DNA of 64,000 nt, from assembly GCF_016820535.1 (NCBI RefSeq), contig NZ_JADHDY010000013.1, forward strand, positions 86,991 through 150,990, given 5' to 3'. Every line of letters starts with the position of its first letter. Positions within the stretch are counted from its first letter, which is position 1. Below are positions 8,410 through 16,815 of the stretch, piece by piece. The notes beneath the pieces are model-generated. The model was not told the origin of the DNA and searched no databases. It was given only the letters and a program-made list of their open reading frames with translations. Made by a program: the position numbers and the translations under genes. The stretch is from Sporosarcina beigongshangi (GTDB taxonomy: Bacteria; Actinomycetota; Actinomycetes; Actinomycetales; Micrococcaceae).

Positions 8410-9318
8410 TCACATATTCACCGCCGCAAACACCGATCCGGTCCACATGTCGGCGGCCGCCGGACACCGATCCGGACACCTGTTGCGGACCGCCGGGCAC
8501 CTTGGGGCGCCCGGCAGTCCGCATGCCCCCGGCTGCAGGGCCCACTGGTAGATGCGGAACGCCCTCGCGGCGAGCCAGGTCATGGCGACGGCAAGTGCTG
8601 CGAGGATCCCCAGCTGCCCCCACACCGTGCCCCAGTCGGGCGCTGCCTGCATGGCGCCCCGTCCAGCGACCACCGCCCATTCAAAGGGATTGAACCGTGC
8701 CACCCCGCCCACCCAGGCGGGCGACAGCGCAGTATCCATGATTGCCGAGCTGAGGAACATCAGCGGAAAGGCGATGATCTGTGAGATGGCGATCAGCGCC
8801 GTCTGTGCCTTGGCCAGAAGTGCCATCCCGTTGGAGAAGGCGGCGAACACGAACGTCAGCAGCACGGCGGCAAGGAGGAGGACGGCGATGCCCCGCCAGC
8901 CGCCGTCGAACCTGGCACCGGCGAGCCAGGCAACCCCCAGCACCACCAGGGTCTGCAGGACCGTCAGCACCGCCTGGTAGAGCACGGTGGCGACGATCAT
9001 GGCGCCGCGGCTGGTGGGCGAGGCGAGGAACCTGTCCATGACGCCGCGGTCCATTTCCTGGATGTACGACGTCCCCGCCCAGGCGCTGCCAAACAGGGCC
9101 ATCATCATCACAATGCCCTGGGTCAGGAACACCAGGTAGTCGGTGCCGCCGCCGAATCCGGGGATGTCAACCACGGATTTGAAAAGCTGGCCGAACAGAA
9201 GCAGACAGATCCTCGGCTGGACCACGTTCATGGCGAGGAAGACGGGCATGCGCCGGAAAGCGCGCAGCTGTCGGGCCGTGAGGACCCCGGTGTGCGTGAC
9301 TGCTGCCAGCGCGCTCAT
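8410..9318 (-). CDS. DrrB-like ABC-2 type permease with aberrant C-terminus
   Basis: A 302-residue protein with six predicted membrane helices and the ABC-2/DrrB layout (LTQGIVMMMALFGSAWAGTSYIQEMDRGVMDRFLASP). It would form the membrane half of a drug or lipid exporter. Relatives normally end just after a motif like ARAFRIYQ. Here about 40 further residues (Cys/Pro-rich) run to a stop only a few bases from alaA, and that DNA contains repeated ACACCGATCCGG pieces, so the tail is probably a junction artefact. The start overlaps the end of the ATPase gene (ATGA, 9315-9318). Its ATPase partner is truncated, so transport function is doubtful. Confidence 0.82.
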   Translation of the reverse strand: MSALAAVTHTGVLTARQLRAFRRMPVFLAMNVVQPRICLLLFGQLFKSVVDIPGFGGGTDYLVFLTQGIVMMMALFGSAWAGTSYIQEMDRGVMDRFLASPTSRGAMIVATVLYQAVLTVLQTLVVLGVAWLAGARFDGGWRGIAVLLLAAVLLTFVFAAFSNGMALLAKAQTALIAISQIIAFPLMFLSSAIMDTALSPAWVGGVARFNPFEWAVVAGRGAMQAAPDWGTVWGQLGILAALAVAMTWLAARAFRIYQWALQPGACGLPGAPRCPAVRNRCPDRCPAAADMWTGSVFAAVNM

Positions 9319-10064
9319 GCCGACACCTCGGCCCCACCGGCGGCTGCACCGGAGACGGCAGCGCCGGCAGCGGATCCGGGGCTGTACGACCGGCCGGTGT
9401 GGCGCAGGTACACATCGTCCAGGCTCGGTCGGGACACCGTTGCCGAGGCAACCGCAACACCGGCCGCATCCAGCCGGGCCAGCAGCACGGGCAGGGCCGC
9501 CGGGCCCGAATCCGCCCGTCCTCGCAGGTGGCGGCCGTCAGTGCCGTCACCGCGGAGAAGTTCGACGCCGGCCAGCACCTCCCGCGCCCGGGTCCCGTCG
9601 CGGGCCGGTTGCGCCAGCTCGACCGTGACGGCATCGCCGTGGAGGGAATCCTTGAGCTCCCCGGGCGTCCGCTCGACGACGATCCGGCCGCGGTCGACGA
9701 TGGCGAGGCGCGCGGCGAGGCGGTCGGCTTCCTCCAAATAGTGGGTGGTGAGCAGGACGGTCATCGCCTCGGCGCGGGCCATGCTCTCCAGCTCCGCCCA
9801 CATGTCGGCGCGGGCCTCGGGGTCCAGGCCGGTGGTGGGTTCGTCCAGGAACAGCACCTGGGGGCGGTGCATCAGACCGATGGCCACGTCCAGTTTCCGC
9901 GCCATGCCGCCGGAATAGGTTTTGACCAGGCGGCCGGCGGCGTCGGCCAGGGAGAAGCGGTCGAGCAGCTCGGCTGCCCTCACACTGGTTTCGTGGGAGG
10001 CCATGCCCTGCAGCCTGCCGGCGAGGAGCAGGTTTTCCCGGCCTGTGTCCATGGGGTCGGACAC
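9315..10064 (-). pseudogene. DrrA-like ABC ATPase lacking its Walker A half
   Basis: What remains (249 codons from a GTG at 10064) carries the signature TYSGGMARKLDVAIGLM, Walker B VLFLDEPTTGLDPEARADM and the H-loop region LTTHYLEEADRL, then the C-terminal DrrA extension. The first ~95 residues, including GPNGAGKST and the Q loop, are missing. The text becomes recognisable only at GRENLLLAGRL, and upstream DNA in the same frame has no ABC similarity. Without Walker A the protein cannot bind ATP normally. The break is a 5' deletion, next to the candidate small RNA at 10138-10235. Confidence 0.85.
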
Positions 10065-10137
10065 GGGCCTGTGTGCGCCATGGCTGGCTCCTTGTTTGGG
10101 AGCCTCCCGCGCAGGGCCGCGGCAGTAAACTGTGGTT

Positions 10138-10235
10138 GTGCCTTGAGTTCGCTGTGGCGAATCCCCGTGGTGGGAGACTCAATGGTTGGTGGCGGCCCGG
10201 ATGCTCGAACATCCGGGCCGCCGTTTTATTTATTC
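10138..10235 (+). ncRNA. Candidate structured small RNA (three-way junction plus terminator)
   Basis: A TAAACT box at 10126-10131 predicts a transcript starting near 10138. TTGAGT (10143-10148) pairs with ACTCAA (10177-10182). It encloses two adjacent hairpins: TCGC/GCGA around TGTG (10149-10160) and TCCC/GGGA around CGTGGT (10162-10175). A 13-bp terminator stem follows, then GTTTTATTTATT. No open frame is maintained: GTG CCT TGA stops at once. The T-rich tail exists only on the plus strand, opposite to both flanking genes. I do not recognise an Rfam family. Confidence 0.55.
10191..10235 (+). terminator. Rho-independent terminator of the small RNA
   Basis: Perfect 13-bp stem, 10191-10203 paired with 10210-10222, loop CTCGAA, followed by the T-rich run GTTTTATTTATT. 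No plus-strand protein gene precedes it. The same stem may also end the minus-strand HAAS gene at 10230. Confidence 0.85.
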
Positions 10236-11177
10236 TTCCTGCAGCCCGGTGCCCGGAGTGGACACGCCGGGCACATCAGACGGGAACAGCATACGGGCCA
10301 GGACGATCATGTGGACGGCCAGCCCGGCCAGCAGTGCCAGCCAGGAAATGCCAAAGCCCACCATGAAGCCCAGGCCGGTGAAGAGGCCAAAGGCAACGAT
10401 CCATATGACGGCCGAGTAAATGCCAAACCGCGCAGCCGCCACCGGATCCTGTGAAAACCGGTCCTGACCCTGGTACTCCCTGGCGGCCTCGCGGGCCCAC
10501 GCCTTCTTTCTGTTGGTCTGGGTCGCGCCCAGGAATGCGAACAGGACGATCGCCGCCACGACACCAAGTGCCGCAAACACAACCACCCAGACGGGCAGTG
10601 CGCCCAAGGCCACGAGTCCTCCAACGGCCAGGCCGTAAACGCCGAGCAGCGTGGCGAAAAAGTAGCCTCCGGCCCGGTCCTTGGAGACCGGATAGTTGCT
10701 TGTCGTCTCATGCGCCAGGGTGCCCCCCACAATCCAGGCTGCCCCGGTCGAGGCAACGCCGGCAAAGCCGATGATGGGCCCAATGGGCAGCGGCAGCACC
10801 CCGGTGGCTCCCAAGACCATGAACAACAGGCCGGCAGCAATGGCGATGGACGCAATGACCACACCCACGACGTAGGCCGGCTTCGGCCGCACGCGGTGGA
10901 GCAGGCGCGCGTCCAGCGCTGCATTCGCGGCTCGTGCCCCTGCCGCCCGTCCCGGGCCGGCGACCTCGCCCACGAGTTCCCGGATGTCGCCAAGCTCGTC
11001 GATGGCCTGCGACACGGCGGCTGGCCCGTCCAGTCCCCCGGCTGCCAGCTCGTTGACCCTGGCCGCCAGGTTTCCCCGGATTTCCTCCTTGAGGTCCTGC
11101 GCCTCGGGGGTCATGGTGACCCCGCCAAAGGCCTCGTCAAGGCGGCGGTGGATGCTGGGGTTTTCGGCGCCGCTCAT
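10230..11177 (-). CDS. HAAS-domain multi-pass membrane protein
   Basis: A 315-residue protein. The first ~95 residues are a soluble helical segment of the HAAS/permease-prefix type (LKEEIRGNLAARVNELAAGG, AVSQAIDELGDIRELVGEVAG). About six hydrophobic helices follow (VVGVVIASIAIAAGLLFMVLG onward). Such proteins typically pair with PadR regulators and are thought to sense or tune membrane or transport processes. The start codon overlaps the PadR stop (ATGA, 11174-11177), so the two are co-translated. The defective DrrAB-like genes lie downstream on the same strand, separated by the small-RNA locus. Confidence 0.82.
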   Translation of the reverse strand: MSGAENPSIHRRLDEAFGGVTMTPEAQDLKEEIRGNLAARVNELAAGGLDGPAAVSQAIDELGDIRELVGEVAGPGRAAGARAANAALDARLLHRVRPKPAYVVGVVIASIAIAAGLLFMVLGATGVLPLPIGPIIGFAGVASTGAAWIVGGTLAHETTSNYPVSKDRAGGYFFATLLGVYGLAVGGLVALGALPVWVVVFAALGVVAAIVLFAFLGATQTNRKKAWAREAAREYQGQDRFSQDPVAAARFGIYSAVIWIVAFGLFTGLGFMVGFGISWLALLAGLAVHMIVLARMLFPSDVPGVSTPGTGLQEE

Positions 11178-11551
11178 GGCATGCCGCCTTTCACGTTCAG
11201 GAGTTTGTTGATGATGTGCGCTGTGGCCGTCCAATCCCGCACGTTTTGCAGGTAGACGGCCCGGCCGGCATCGGTGATGCGGTAGTACTTGCGGCGCGCT
11301 CCCTGTGTCTCGTCGCCCCAGCTGGCCTCAACCAGCCCATCCTTTACCAGGCGCCGGTAGGTGGCGTACAGGGTGGCTTCCTTGATTTCATATGCGCCTC
11401 CGGTGGCATCCCGGATCGTCTTGTAAATCTCGAAGCCGTAGCTTTCTGCATCCTTGAGCACGCCGAGCACGATCGTGTCCGTGTGTCCGCGCAGCAAATC
11501 CGCCGAAAACGGTTCGGGCTGCGGGGGGTTCCGCCCTGCGTCATTCACCAT
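11174..11551 (-). CDS. PadR-family transcriptional regulator
   Basis: A 125-residue winged-helix repressor: LLRGHTDTIVLGVLKDAESYGFEIYKTI is the PadR recognition domain and EATLYATYRRLVKDGLVEASW the wing. It should regulate its own operon with the HAAS gene. The start is set at ATG 11551 because a TATAGT box (11564-11559) lies 7 nt before it, which fits a leaderless transcript; GTG 11557 is in frame but too close to that box. An A/T-rich imperfect palindrome around GTTGATCAGATATAG overlaps the promoter and is a plausible operator. Confidence 0.88.
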   Translation of the reverse strand: MVNDAGRNPPQPEPFSADLLRGHTDTIVLGVLKDAESYGFEIYKTIRDATGGAYEIKEATLYATYRRLVKDGLVEASWGDETQGARRKYYRITDAGRAVYLQNVRDWTATAHIINKLLNVKGGMP

Positions 11552-11599
11552 GACCACTACTATATCTGATCAACTACTTTGACGGGAAGGGGTGAGGCC

Positions 11600-11800
11600 G
11601 AAAAGTGTGGCCCGGCGGGACAGCGAGGTGGCCGGTGGCTGGCAGTGATGTCGATGCGCACGCCACCGGAGACGGCATCGACGGTGGCCAGCTGCTGGAA
11701 CACACGCACGGGGTCGTCGGTGCTGACAATGTTGGCGGCACGCCCAGGATGGTGTTGTCCATGGCGCCTTCCAAATTCATCCGTTCCACCAGCCTCGCTG
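11600..11800 (-). pseudogene. Decayed LLM oxidoreductase fragment
   Basis: On the minus strand 11661-11735 reads STDDPVRVFQQLATVDAVSGG, a clear match to the conserved core of LLM oxidoreductases (compare SSDDPIRVFQRFSTLDAVSSG in the intact gene at 6012-7055). Just upstream, in a shifted frame, is ERMNLEGAMDNTILG, the equivalent of the ERIRLGSAVTVL segment. The rest of the barrel is missing. Confidence 0.65.
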
Positions 11801-11861
11801 GATCACCAAACTACGTGGTCTCAGGGATCAAATTTGAAACAGAAGATATGGGCAAACGGCC

Positions 11862-12242
11862 CTACGCTTCGAGCACGCTGAGCACGTTGCTCGCAGGGTC
11901 CTTGAACCAGGCGATCAGCGGGCCGCCGCCCCGGAAGATGCCCTTGGCGTCGGTCTCGAGCGGCGTTCCCGCATAGTGCTCCATGACGACGCCGGCCTCC
12001 GCCAGCGCGTCCACTGCGCCTTCGACGTCGGGCACGGGAAAATTCAGGACCGTGATCGATGCCGGCACGTGGCCGCCACCCTTCGGATAGACCAGGACGG
12101 AGCCGCCCCCGGGCAGCATGAGCCGCAGGTTGCCCATCTGCTCGGGGGCCACTTTAAGACCCAGGGTCCCTTCGTAGAAATCGCGGGCTGCCTCGATGTC
12201 GTCGACGGAGAAGCCTGCAAACGCCCTGCTGTTTTCAAACAT
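11862..12242 (-). CDS. VOC-superfamily (glyoxalase-like) protein
   Basis: A 126-residue single-chain vicinal-oxygen-chelate protein with two beta-alpha-beta-beta-beta modules: [21 protein letters not shown] at the N-terminus and a C-terminal [14 protein letters not shown]. It could be a glyoxalase, dioxygenase or resistance protein; the substrate is unknown. The start is ATG 12242, which has AAAGGAAG about 9 nt upstream; the in-frame GTG at 12251 would abut that site directly. Confidence 0.85.
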   Translation of the reverse strand: MFENSRAFAGFSVDDIEAARDFYEGTLGLKVAPEQMGNLRLMLPGGGSVLVYPKGGGHVPASITVLNFPVPDVEGAVDALAEAGVVMEHYAGTPLETDAKGIFRGGGPLIAWFKDPASNVLSVLEA

Positions 12243-12312
12243 GCCATGCACTTCCTTTCGGGTTGCCCCACCGGTTCCAGCGTAGCCGCCCCCGACAGCC
12301 GCGAACAGGCCC

Positions 12313-14091
12313 CTACAGCAGCGGAAGCACCTGTTCCTTCACCTGCTTGCGCAGGACCTTGCCCAACATGGATTTGGGCATTTCCCCGATGGCAACGATG
12401 CGGACCGGAACCTTGTAGCGGGCCAAAAGCCCCTTGCAGTGGTCCCGCAGGGCGGATTCGTCCAGCTCGATGCCGGGATCAAGCACCACGGCGGCCACCA
12501 CAATTTCCCCGCCGCGCCCCGACTCTTGGCCGAAGACGGCGGCATCCACCACATCGGGGTGCTGGCGCAGCACACCCTCCACCTCGGACGGCGAGACGTT
12601 GAACCCGCCGGTGATGACGAGCTCCTTGGCACGATCGACGATGGTGGTGAAGCCTTCCTCATTGACGATGACGATGTCGCCTGTGAGCAGCCAGCCGTCC
12701 GGCGTCAGTGTCTTGGCGGTCTCATCAGGATTGTTCCAGTACCCCTGGAAGACCTGCGGACCCTTGAGCAGCAGCTCCCCCGGTTCGCCCTGGCCCACCT
12801 CTTCGGCGGGCCGGGCGCCGTCGGACATCTCCAGGGGCGCAACCACTTTCATGAGGGTTGACGGGAACGGCACTCCGATGGTGCCTGCCTGGCGGGTTTC
12901 TGCGAAGGGGTTGCCGAGCGCTACCGGGGAGGACTCGGTCATGCCGTAGCCTTCCACGAGCAGGCCGCCGGAAACGGACTCCCACAGCTCCACCACGTGA
13001 TCGGGCAGGTTCATGGCGCCGGAGATGCAGTACTTGCATGAGCGCAGGGAGATGCCCTGCTCCTTGGCAGCCATGGCCGTGCGTTCGTAGATGGGCGGAA
13101 CCGCGCAGTAGACCGTGGCGGGGGATTTCTTCATGGCGGCCAGCACCAGGGCGGTGTCGAACTTGGGGAAAAGGACCAGCAGGCCCTGCTTCCGGATGCC
13201 GAACGTGAGGTAGAGCGTCATGCCGAAGGCGTGGAACATGGGCAGGACCGCGTACAGAATCTCCTTGCCCTGCCGCGCGCCGTGCATCCATGCCTCGCCC
13301 TGCAGGGCGTTGGAGTAGAGGTTGAAATGGCTGAGCATGGCACCCTTGGGGCGGCCGGTGGTGCCGGAGGTGTAGCCGATGACCGCCAGGTCCGTGACGG
13401 CGGGGCGCGGGTGTGCCGGATCCATGGTGCCGCCCGCGAGCAACTGTTTCCAGGGGGTGGCGCCGGGCGCCTTGGCGGTGAGGGAATCGCGGGTGTCGCG
13501 CAGCTTCTTTACCGGCAGCTGCAGGACCAGTCGCTTGACGGCCGGGAATTCGGCAAGCAGGTCGACGGCGATGATGTTCTCGACCGCGACGTCCGCCGGA
13601 AATTCCTGCAGTGCGGGGACAACCTTGTTCCATGCGATGGCGACCCGCGCGCCGTGGTCCTCAAACTGGTGGCGCAGCTCGCGGGACGTGTACAGCGGGT
13701 TGTGTTCCACCACGACGGCACCCAGCCGCAGCACGGCGTAAAAGGCAACGACGTGCTGCGGGCAGTTGGGCAGGATCAGGGCCACACGGTCGCCTGCACG
13801 GACGCCAAGCCGGCGCAGGCCCTCGGCGGCCCGTGCCACCTGCTCCCCCAGCTGCCGGTAGCTGGTGCGGCGGCCAAAAAATTCCATGGCCGGCAGTTCC
13901 CCCGCCTCCTGGACGGAGCGCTCAAACATCTCAACAAGGGACTCCGTGGGCAGCTCGATCACCGCCGGGACGCCGGGCTGGTAGTTCTTCACCCAATGCG
14001 GCGGGACCGGTCCGGCCGCATTCCCGGATGACGCGCCGGCTGCATCGAGGGTCGGGGCATTGCTGGCTTCGTGGTTTGCTTCTGGCTCCAT
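12313..14091 (-). CDS. fadD: Long-chain fatty-acid-CoA ligase
   Basis: A 592-residue ANL-superfamily adenylating enzyme that activates a fatty acid to acyl-AMP and then acyl-CoA. The P-loop-like motif [13 protein letters not shown] lies near residue 215, followed by [11 protein letters not shown] and [16 protein letters not shown]. The C-terminal domain contains [20 protein letters not shown] and the acyl-AMP lysine in [13 protein letters not shown]. The start ATG 14091 has GGAG just upstream. The first ~30 residues are Ala/Asn-rich and likely disordered. No beta-oxidation genes are adjacent. Confidence 0.9.
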   Translation of the reverse strand: MEPEANHEASNAPTLDAAGASSGNAAGPVPPHWVKNYQPGVPAVIELPTESLVEMFERSVQEAGELPAMEFFGRRTSYRQLGEQVARAAEGLRRLGVRAGDRVALILPNCPQHVVAFYAVLRLGAVVVEHNPLYTSRELRHQFEDHGARVAIAWNKVVPALQEFPADVAVENIIAVDLLAEFPAVKRLVLQLPVKKLRDTRDSLTAKAPGATPWKQLLAGGTMDPAHPRPAVTDLAVIGYTSGTTGRPKGAMLSHFNLYSNALQGEAWMHGARQGKEILYAVLPMFHAFGMTLYLTFGIRKQGLLVLFPKFDTALVLAAMKKSPATVYCAVPPIYERTAMAAKEQGISLRSCKYCISGAMNLPDHVVELWESVSGGLLVEGYGMTESSPVALGNPFAETRQAGTIGVPFPSTLMKVVAPLEMSDGARPAEEVGQGEPGELLLKGPQVFQGYWNNPDETAKTLTPDGWLLTGDIVIVNEEGFTTIVDRAKELVITGGFNVSPSEVEGVLRQHPDVVDAAVFGQESGRGGEIVVAAVVLDPGIELDESALRDHCKGLLARYKVPVRIVAIGEMPKSMLGKVLRKQVKEQVLPLL

Positions 14092-14276
14092 GTCTCCATC
14101 CTGCCGCCTGCGCATCGATTTCGAAACTCCCCACGCCCGGTGCTGGACGTGCGGCGCATGACTGGCTAGCGTGGGGACAACGGCACCGCCGGATCCATCC
14201 GGCGGTATCGGTCACCGCAAGGACGGCAGCACTTTCACCATTGGTGATCTGTCACAGATCAATAAAGGAGATAGTC

Positions 14277-14546
14277 ATGGGATTCTTTGGTTGGATCATT
14301 TTGGGCCTGATCGTTGGCGCCATCGTCAAGGCGATCATGCCCGGTCGCGTCAACGGCGGGTGGATCACCAGCCTTGTTCTGGGAGTCGTCGGAGCCATTG
14401 TCGGCGGATGGATCGGGGCCCTGCTCTTCAACAGCGGCAGCCTGAAGTTCTGGAACTTGGGTTCATGGATCCTGGCCATTGTCGGCGGACTCGTTGTTGC
14501 CGGTGTCTACGGGGCCATCACCGGCAGGAAGAAGACATCCGCATAA
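14277..14546 (+). CDS. GlsB/YeaQ/YmgE-family small membrane protein
   Basis: An 89-residue protein with three glycine-rich membrane helices: GFFGWIILGLIVGAIVKAIMPG, TSLVLGVVGAIVGGWIGALLF and ILAIVGGLVVAGVYGAITG. It ends in a short basic tail (RKKTSA). The family (called transglycosylase-associated) is common in actinobacteria and often stress-induced; its molecular role is unclear. An AAGGAG ribosome site lies 6 nt before the ATG. The gene is monocistronic and followed at once by a very long hairpin. Confidence 0.85.
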   Translation: MGFFGWIILGLIVGAIVKAIMPGRVNGGWITSLVLGVVGAIVGGWIGALLFNSGSLKFWNLGSWILAIVGGLVVAGVYGAITGRKKTSA

Positions 14547-14548
14547 GT

Positions 14549-14607
14549 TGCAACTGGCGGGGGCACCCGCCCGGCAAACTGCCGGGCGGGTGCCCCCGCC
14601 AGTTGCA
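14549..14607. terminator. 28-bp near-perfect hairpin
   Basis: Arms 14549-14576 and 14580-14607 are fully complementary around the 3-nt loop AAC. The hairpin starts two bases after the YeaQ-like stop codon. No T tract follows, so it may act as a terminator, an mRNA 3' stabiliser or a cruciform. Confidence 0.7.
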
Positions 14608-14949
14608 TCACCGCCTCAATACGCGGCAGCAATATGGACGGAATCAGCAACCCGGTCCGGGATCCGTCCGGGTCCGCGGCGCAGTGGATGCACACCGCAC
14701 GTGACGTCAATGCACACCGTCCAAGAATTGTCCATGGCCGCGGACATCCAAATAGGACTCTCAAGACCGATCCGGACACCTGTTTGGGTTGTTGAGTTTC
14801 TCACAATCAGCGCATTTGCAGCCCCCTTTAGCACAACCCCGGATGGCTGATTGACGGGTAAAAATTGATAGGCTTGGAGGTCGGATCCCCGCCCGTCGGG
14901 CGGCCGTCCGCATTCACCCAACAACACCTCCAAGGAGAACTGCGCCTCA
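14608..14949. other. Intergenic region with short repeats
   Basis: No convincing gene. ATGCACACCG occurs twice 22 bp apart (14688-14697 and 14710-14719). A 19-bp string at 14766-14784 also occurs at 8466-8484. The text after it (GGGTTGTTGAGTTTCTCACA) resembles rRNA-leader-like spacer DNA. The promoter of the next gene must lie here, but I cannot place it firmly. Confidence 0.5.
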
Positions 14950-15585
14950 ATGACATCCGTGGCCACTGAATCACTGCGTGACCAGCTCTGGAATCGCCGA
15001 TATGACGAAAACATTGCTCCCATCACCGAACTTTGCGACTCGCTGGCCGAGGCCCGGCCCGAGCAGCAGGTGGCCTATGTGGACCCGGTCCACGATGTAG
15101 ACGAGTGCAAGATCATCAGCCTGTTCTCCAATGTCGGCGAGATGGATCCGTCCGGCTTCGTCACCGCCGGCGACGAGCAAGCCGCCACCCGCCTGCTGGG
15201 CATCCACTGGCAGCTCGGGCTGCGCCCCAGCCTGGTCATGCCTTGGAACGTGCACCCTTGGTTTACCCCCGGACAGCCCAACGGCCGCCTGACCGCCCCG
15301 CAGATCGAGGCAGGCCTGCGCCCCCTCGTGAAGTTCCTGACCCTGGTCCCCCGCGCCTCTGCCCTCGTGGCCCACGGCACCGAGGCCCACCGCCTGGCCG
15401 ACCAGCTCCTCAAGGCCCAGGGCCCCATGCTCTACAAGCGCGGCTTCGGCATCTACAAGGTCCGCTCGCTCTCCGGCCGCAGCTTTGCCGGCTCCCCCGA
15501 GCGCCAGGAACAGTGGCTGCTGGAATCCGCCAAGGCCTACGCCGAGTCGATGACCCGCAACGGGATCCCGGTCAAGGGCCGCTAG
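14950..15585 (+). CDS. Uracil-DNA-glycosylase-superfamily-like protein
   Basis: A 211-residue soluble protein of a type conserved in Arthrobacter and usually labelled uracil-DNA glycosylase. Supporting segments are GIHWQLGLRP, the motif MPWNVHPWFTPG near residue 97, and VPRASALVAHGTEAHRLA. The canonical UDG motif GQDPYH is absent, so enzymatic activity on uracil is not certain. An AAGGAG ribosome site lies 12 nt before the ATG. A terminator-like hairpin follows. Confidence 0.6.
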   Translation: MTSVATESLRDQLWNRRYDENIAPITELCDSLAEARPEQQVAYVDPVHDVDECKIISLFSNVGEMDPSGFVTAGDEQAATRLLGIHWQLGLRPSLVMPWNVHPWFTPGQPNGRLTAPQIEAGLRPLVKFLTLVPRASALVAHGTEAHRLADQLLKAQGPMLYKRGFGIYKVRSLSGRSFAGSPERQEQWLLESAKAYAESMTRNGIPVKGR

Positions 15586-15604
15586 CACCAACCTTTTCCG
15601 CACC

Positions 15605-15650
15605 GGCCCGCAGCCAGGTTCCACCGAACCGTGCTGCGGGCCCGTTGTTT
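15605..15650 (+). terminator. Terminator after the UDG-like gene
   Basis: GGCCCGCAGC (15605-15614) pairs with GCTGCGGGCC (15633-15642), with an inner GGTT/AACC pairing, followed by CGTTGTTT. Confidence 0.7.
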
Positions 15651-15722
15651 AAGGGGCTCCGCAAAATGCGTGCGACGGCGGATCCAGGCTCGCGCTTGCG
15701 GCCCGTCCGTTACGCTGGAGCC

Positions 15723-16808
15723 ATGAAGGCGAAGGCAGCATGGCTTGCGTCCCTGACGGCGGTGGCACTGGCACTGGCCTCATGCCAGTCCCCTGCCCCG
15801 ACCCCCGAGCCCACCGATACATCCACCGACGTGGCAACCGAGCTTCAGGCGCCCTGGTCCATGGCGGCCCTCGGCGACGGGCACCTGCTGGTCAGCGAAC
15901 GGGATTCCGGCCAAATCATCGACACCGCCCCGGACGGCACGAATCAGCTTGTCGGCAGCGTTTCCGGCGTCATGCACCGGGGCGAGGGCGGGCTGCTGGG
16001 GCTGGCCACCCGGAAGGAATTGTGCACAGACCATCCCACTCCGGACCCCACCACCGGATGCCTTGCCGTGTTTGCCTACCTCACCACGGCCGAGGACAAC
16101 CGGATCGTGCGGATGCCGCTGCTGGGAGTCGCCGGCAGTCGCAGCCTGGGACCCGCGGCTGATGTCCTCACCGGCATCCCCAAGGGGTCCAACCACAACG
16201 GCGGCCGGATCCAGTTCGGCCCGGACGGCATGCTCTACATCGGCACGGGCGATGCCGGCAACCGCAACAATGCCCAGAATCCTGCCTCATTGGGCGGGAA
16301 GATCCTCCGCATTGCCCCGGACGGCGGCATCCCCACCGGCAACCCTTTCCCCGACAGCCCGGTGTGGACACTGGGCCACCGCAACGTCCAGGGACTGGCC
16401 TGGGATGAAACAGGCCGCATGTGGGCCTCGGAGTTCGGCCAAAATACCTGGGACGAGCTGAACGAGGTCAAGGCCGGAAACAACTATGGCTGGCCCGTCG
16501 TTGAAGGCAAGGGCACGGACCCGCAATTCACCAACCCGGTGCTCGAGTGGCCCACTTCCGAGGCCAGCCCCAGCGGCATCGCCATCGCCGGGACCACGCT
16601 GTACATGGCTTCCCTGCGCGGGGAACGGATGTGGGAGGTGGGGCTCGACGGCGAACCCTCCGCCCATGCGCGCCTGACCAACCAGCTGGGCCGGCTGCGC
16701 GACGCCACCTTAACCACCGACGGCCGCCTGCTTGTCCTGACGAACAATACAGACGGCCGTGGAACGCCCAGGCCGGGCGACGACAGAATCGTGGAAATCC
16801 CTCGCTAA
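15723..16808 (+). CDS. Lipoprotein PQQ-dependent sugar dehydrogenase (GDH/Asd family)
   Basis: A 361-residue secreted lipoprotein: a signal peptide with the lipobox LASC near residue 21, then a six-bladed beta-propeller of the soluble glucose dehydrogenase type. Propeller hallmarks are EGGLLGLA, GSNHNGGRIQFGPDGMLYIGTGD, LGHRNVQGLAWD, and EFGQNTWDELNEVKAGNNYGWP. It probably oxidises an aldose outside the membrane with PQQ as cofactor. A TACGCT box at 15711-15716 lies 6 nt before the ATG, so the transcript looks leaderless. It converges on the sugar-catabolism operon with a 7-bp gap. Confidence 0.88.
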   Translation: MKAKAAWLASLTAVALALASCQSPAPTPEPTDTSTDVATELQAPWSMAALGDGHLLVSERDSGQIIDTAPDGTNQLVGSVSGVMHRGEGGLLGLATRKELCTDHPTPDPTTGCLAVFAYLTTAEDNRIVRMPLLGVAGSRSLGPAADVLTGIPKGSNHNGGRIQFGPDGMLYIGTGDAGNRNNAQNPASLGGKILRIAPDGGIPTGNPFPDSPVWTLGHRNVQGLAWDETGRMWASEFGQNTWDELNEVKAGNNYGWPVVEGKGTDPQFTNPVLEWPTSEASPSGIAIAGTTLYMASLRGERMWEVGLDGEPSAHARLTNQLGRLRDATLTTDGRLLVLTNNTDGRGTPRPGDDRIVEIPR

Positions 16809-16815
16809 ACTGCGG

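Noticed and set aside
8399..8680. Longer alaA starting near 8680
   Set aside because: The extension is low-complexity text over the permease tail, and the E. coli AlaA N-terminus aligns with the start at 8398.
11862..12251. GTG 12251 as start of the VOC gene
   Set aside because: It would abut the AAAGGAAG ribosome site; ATG 12242 has proper spacing.
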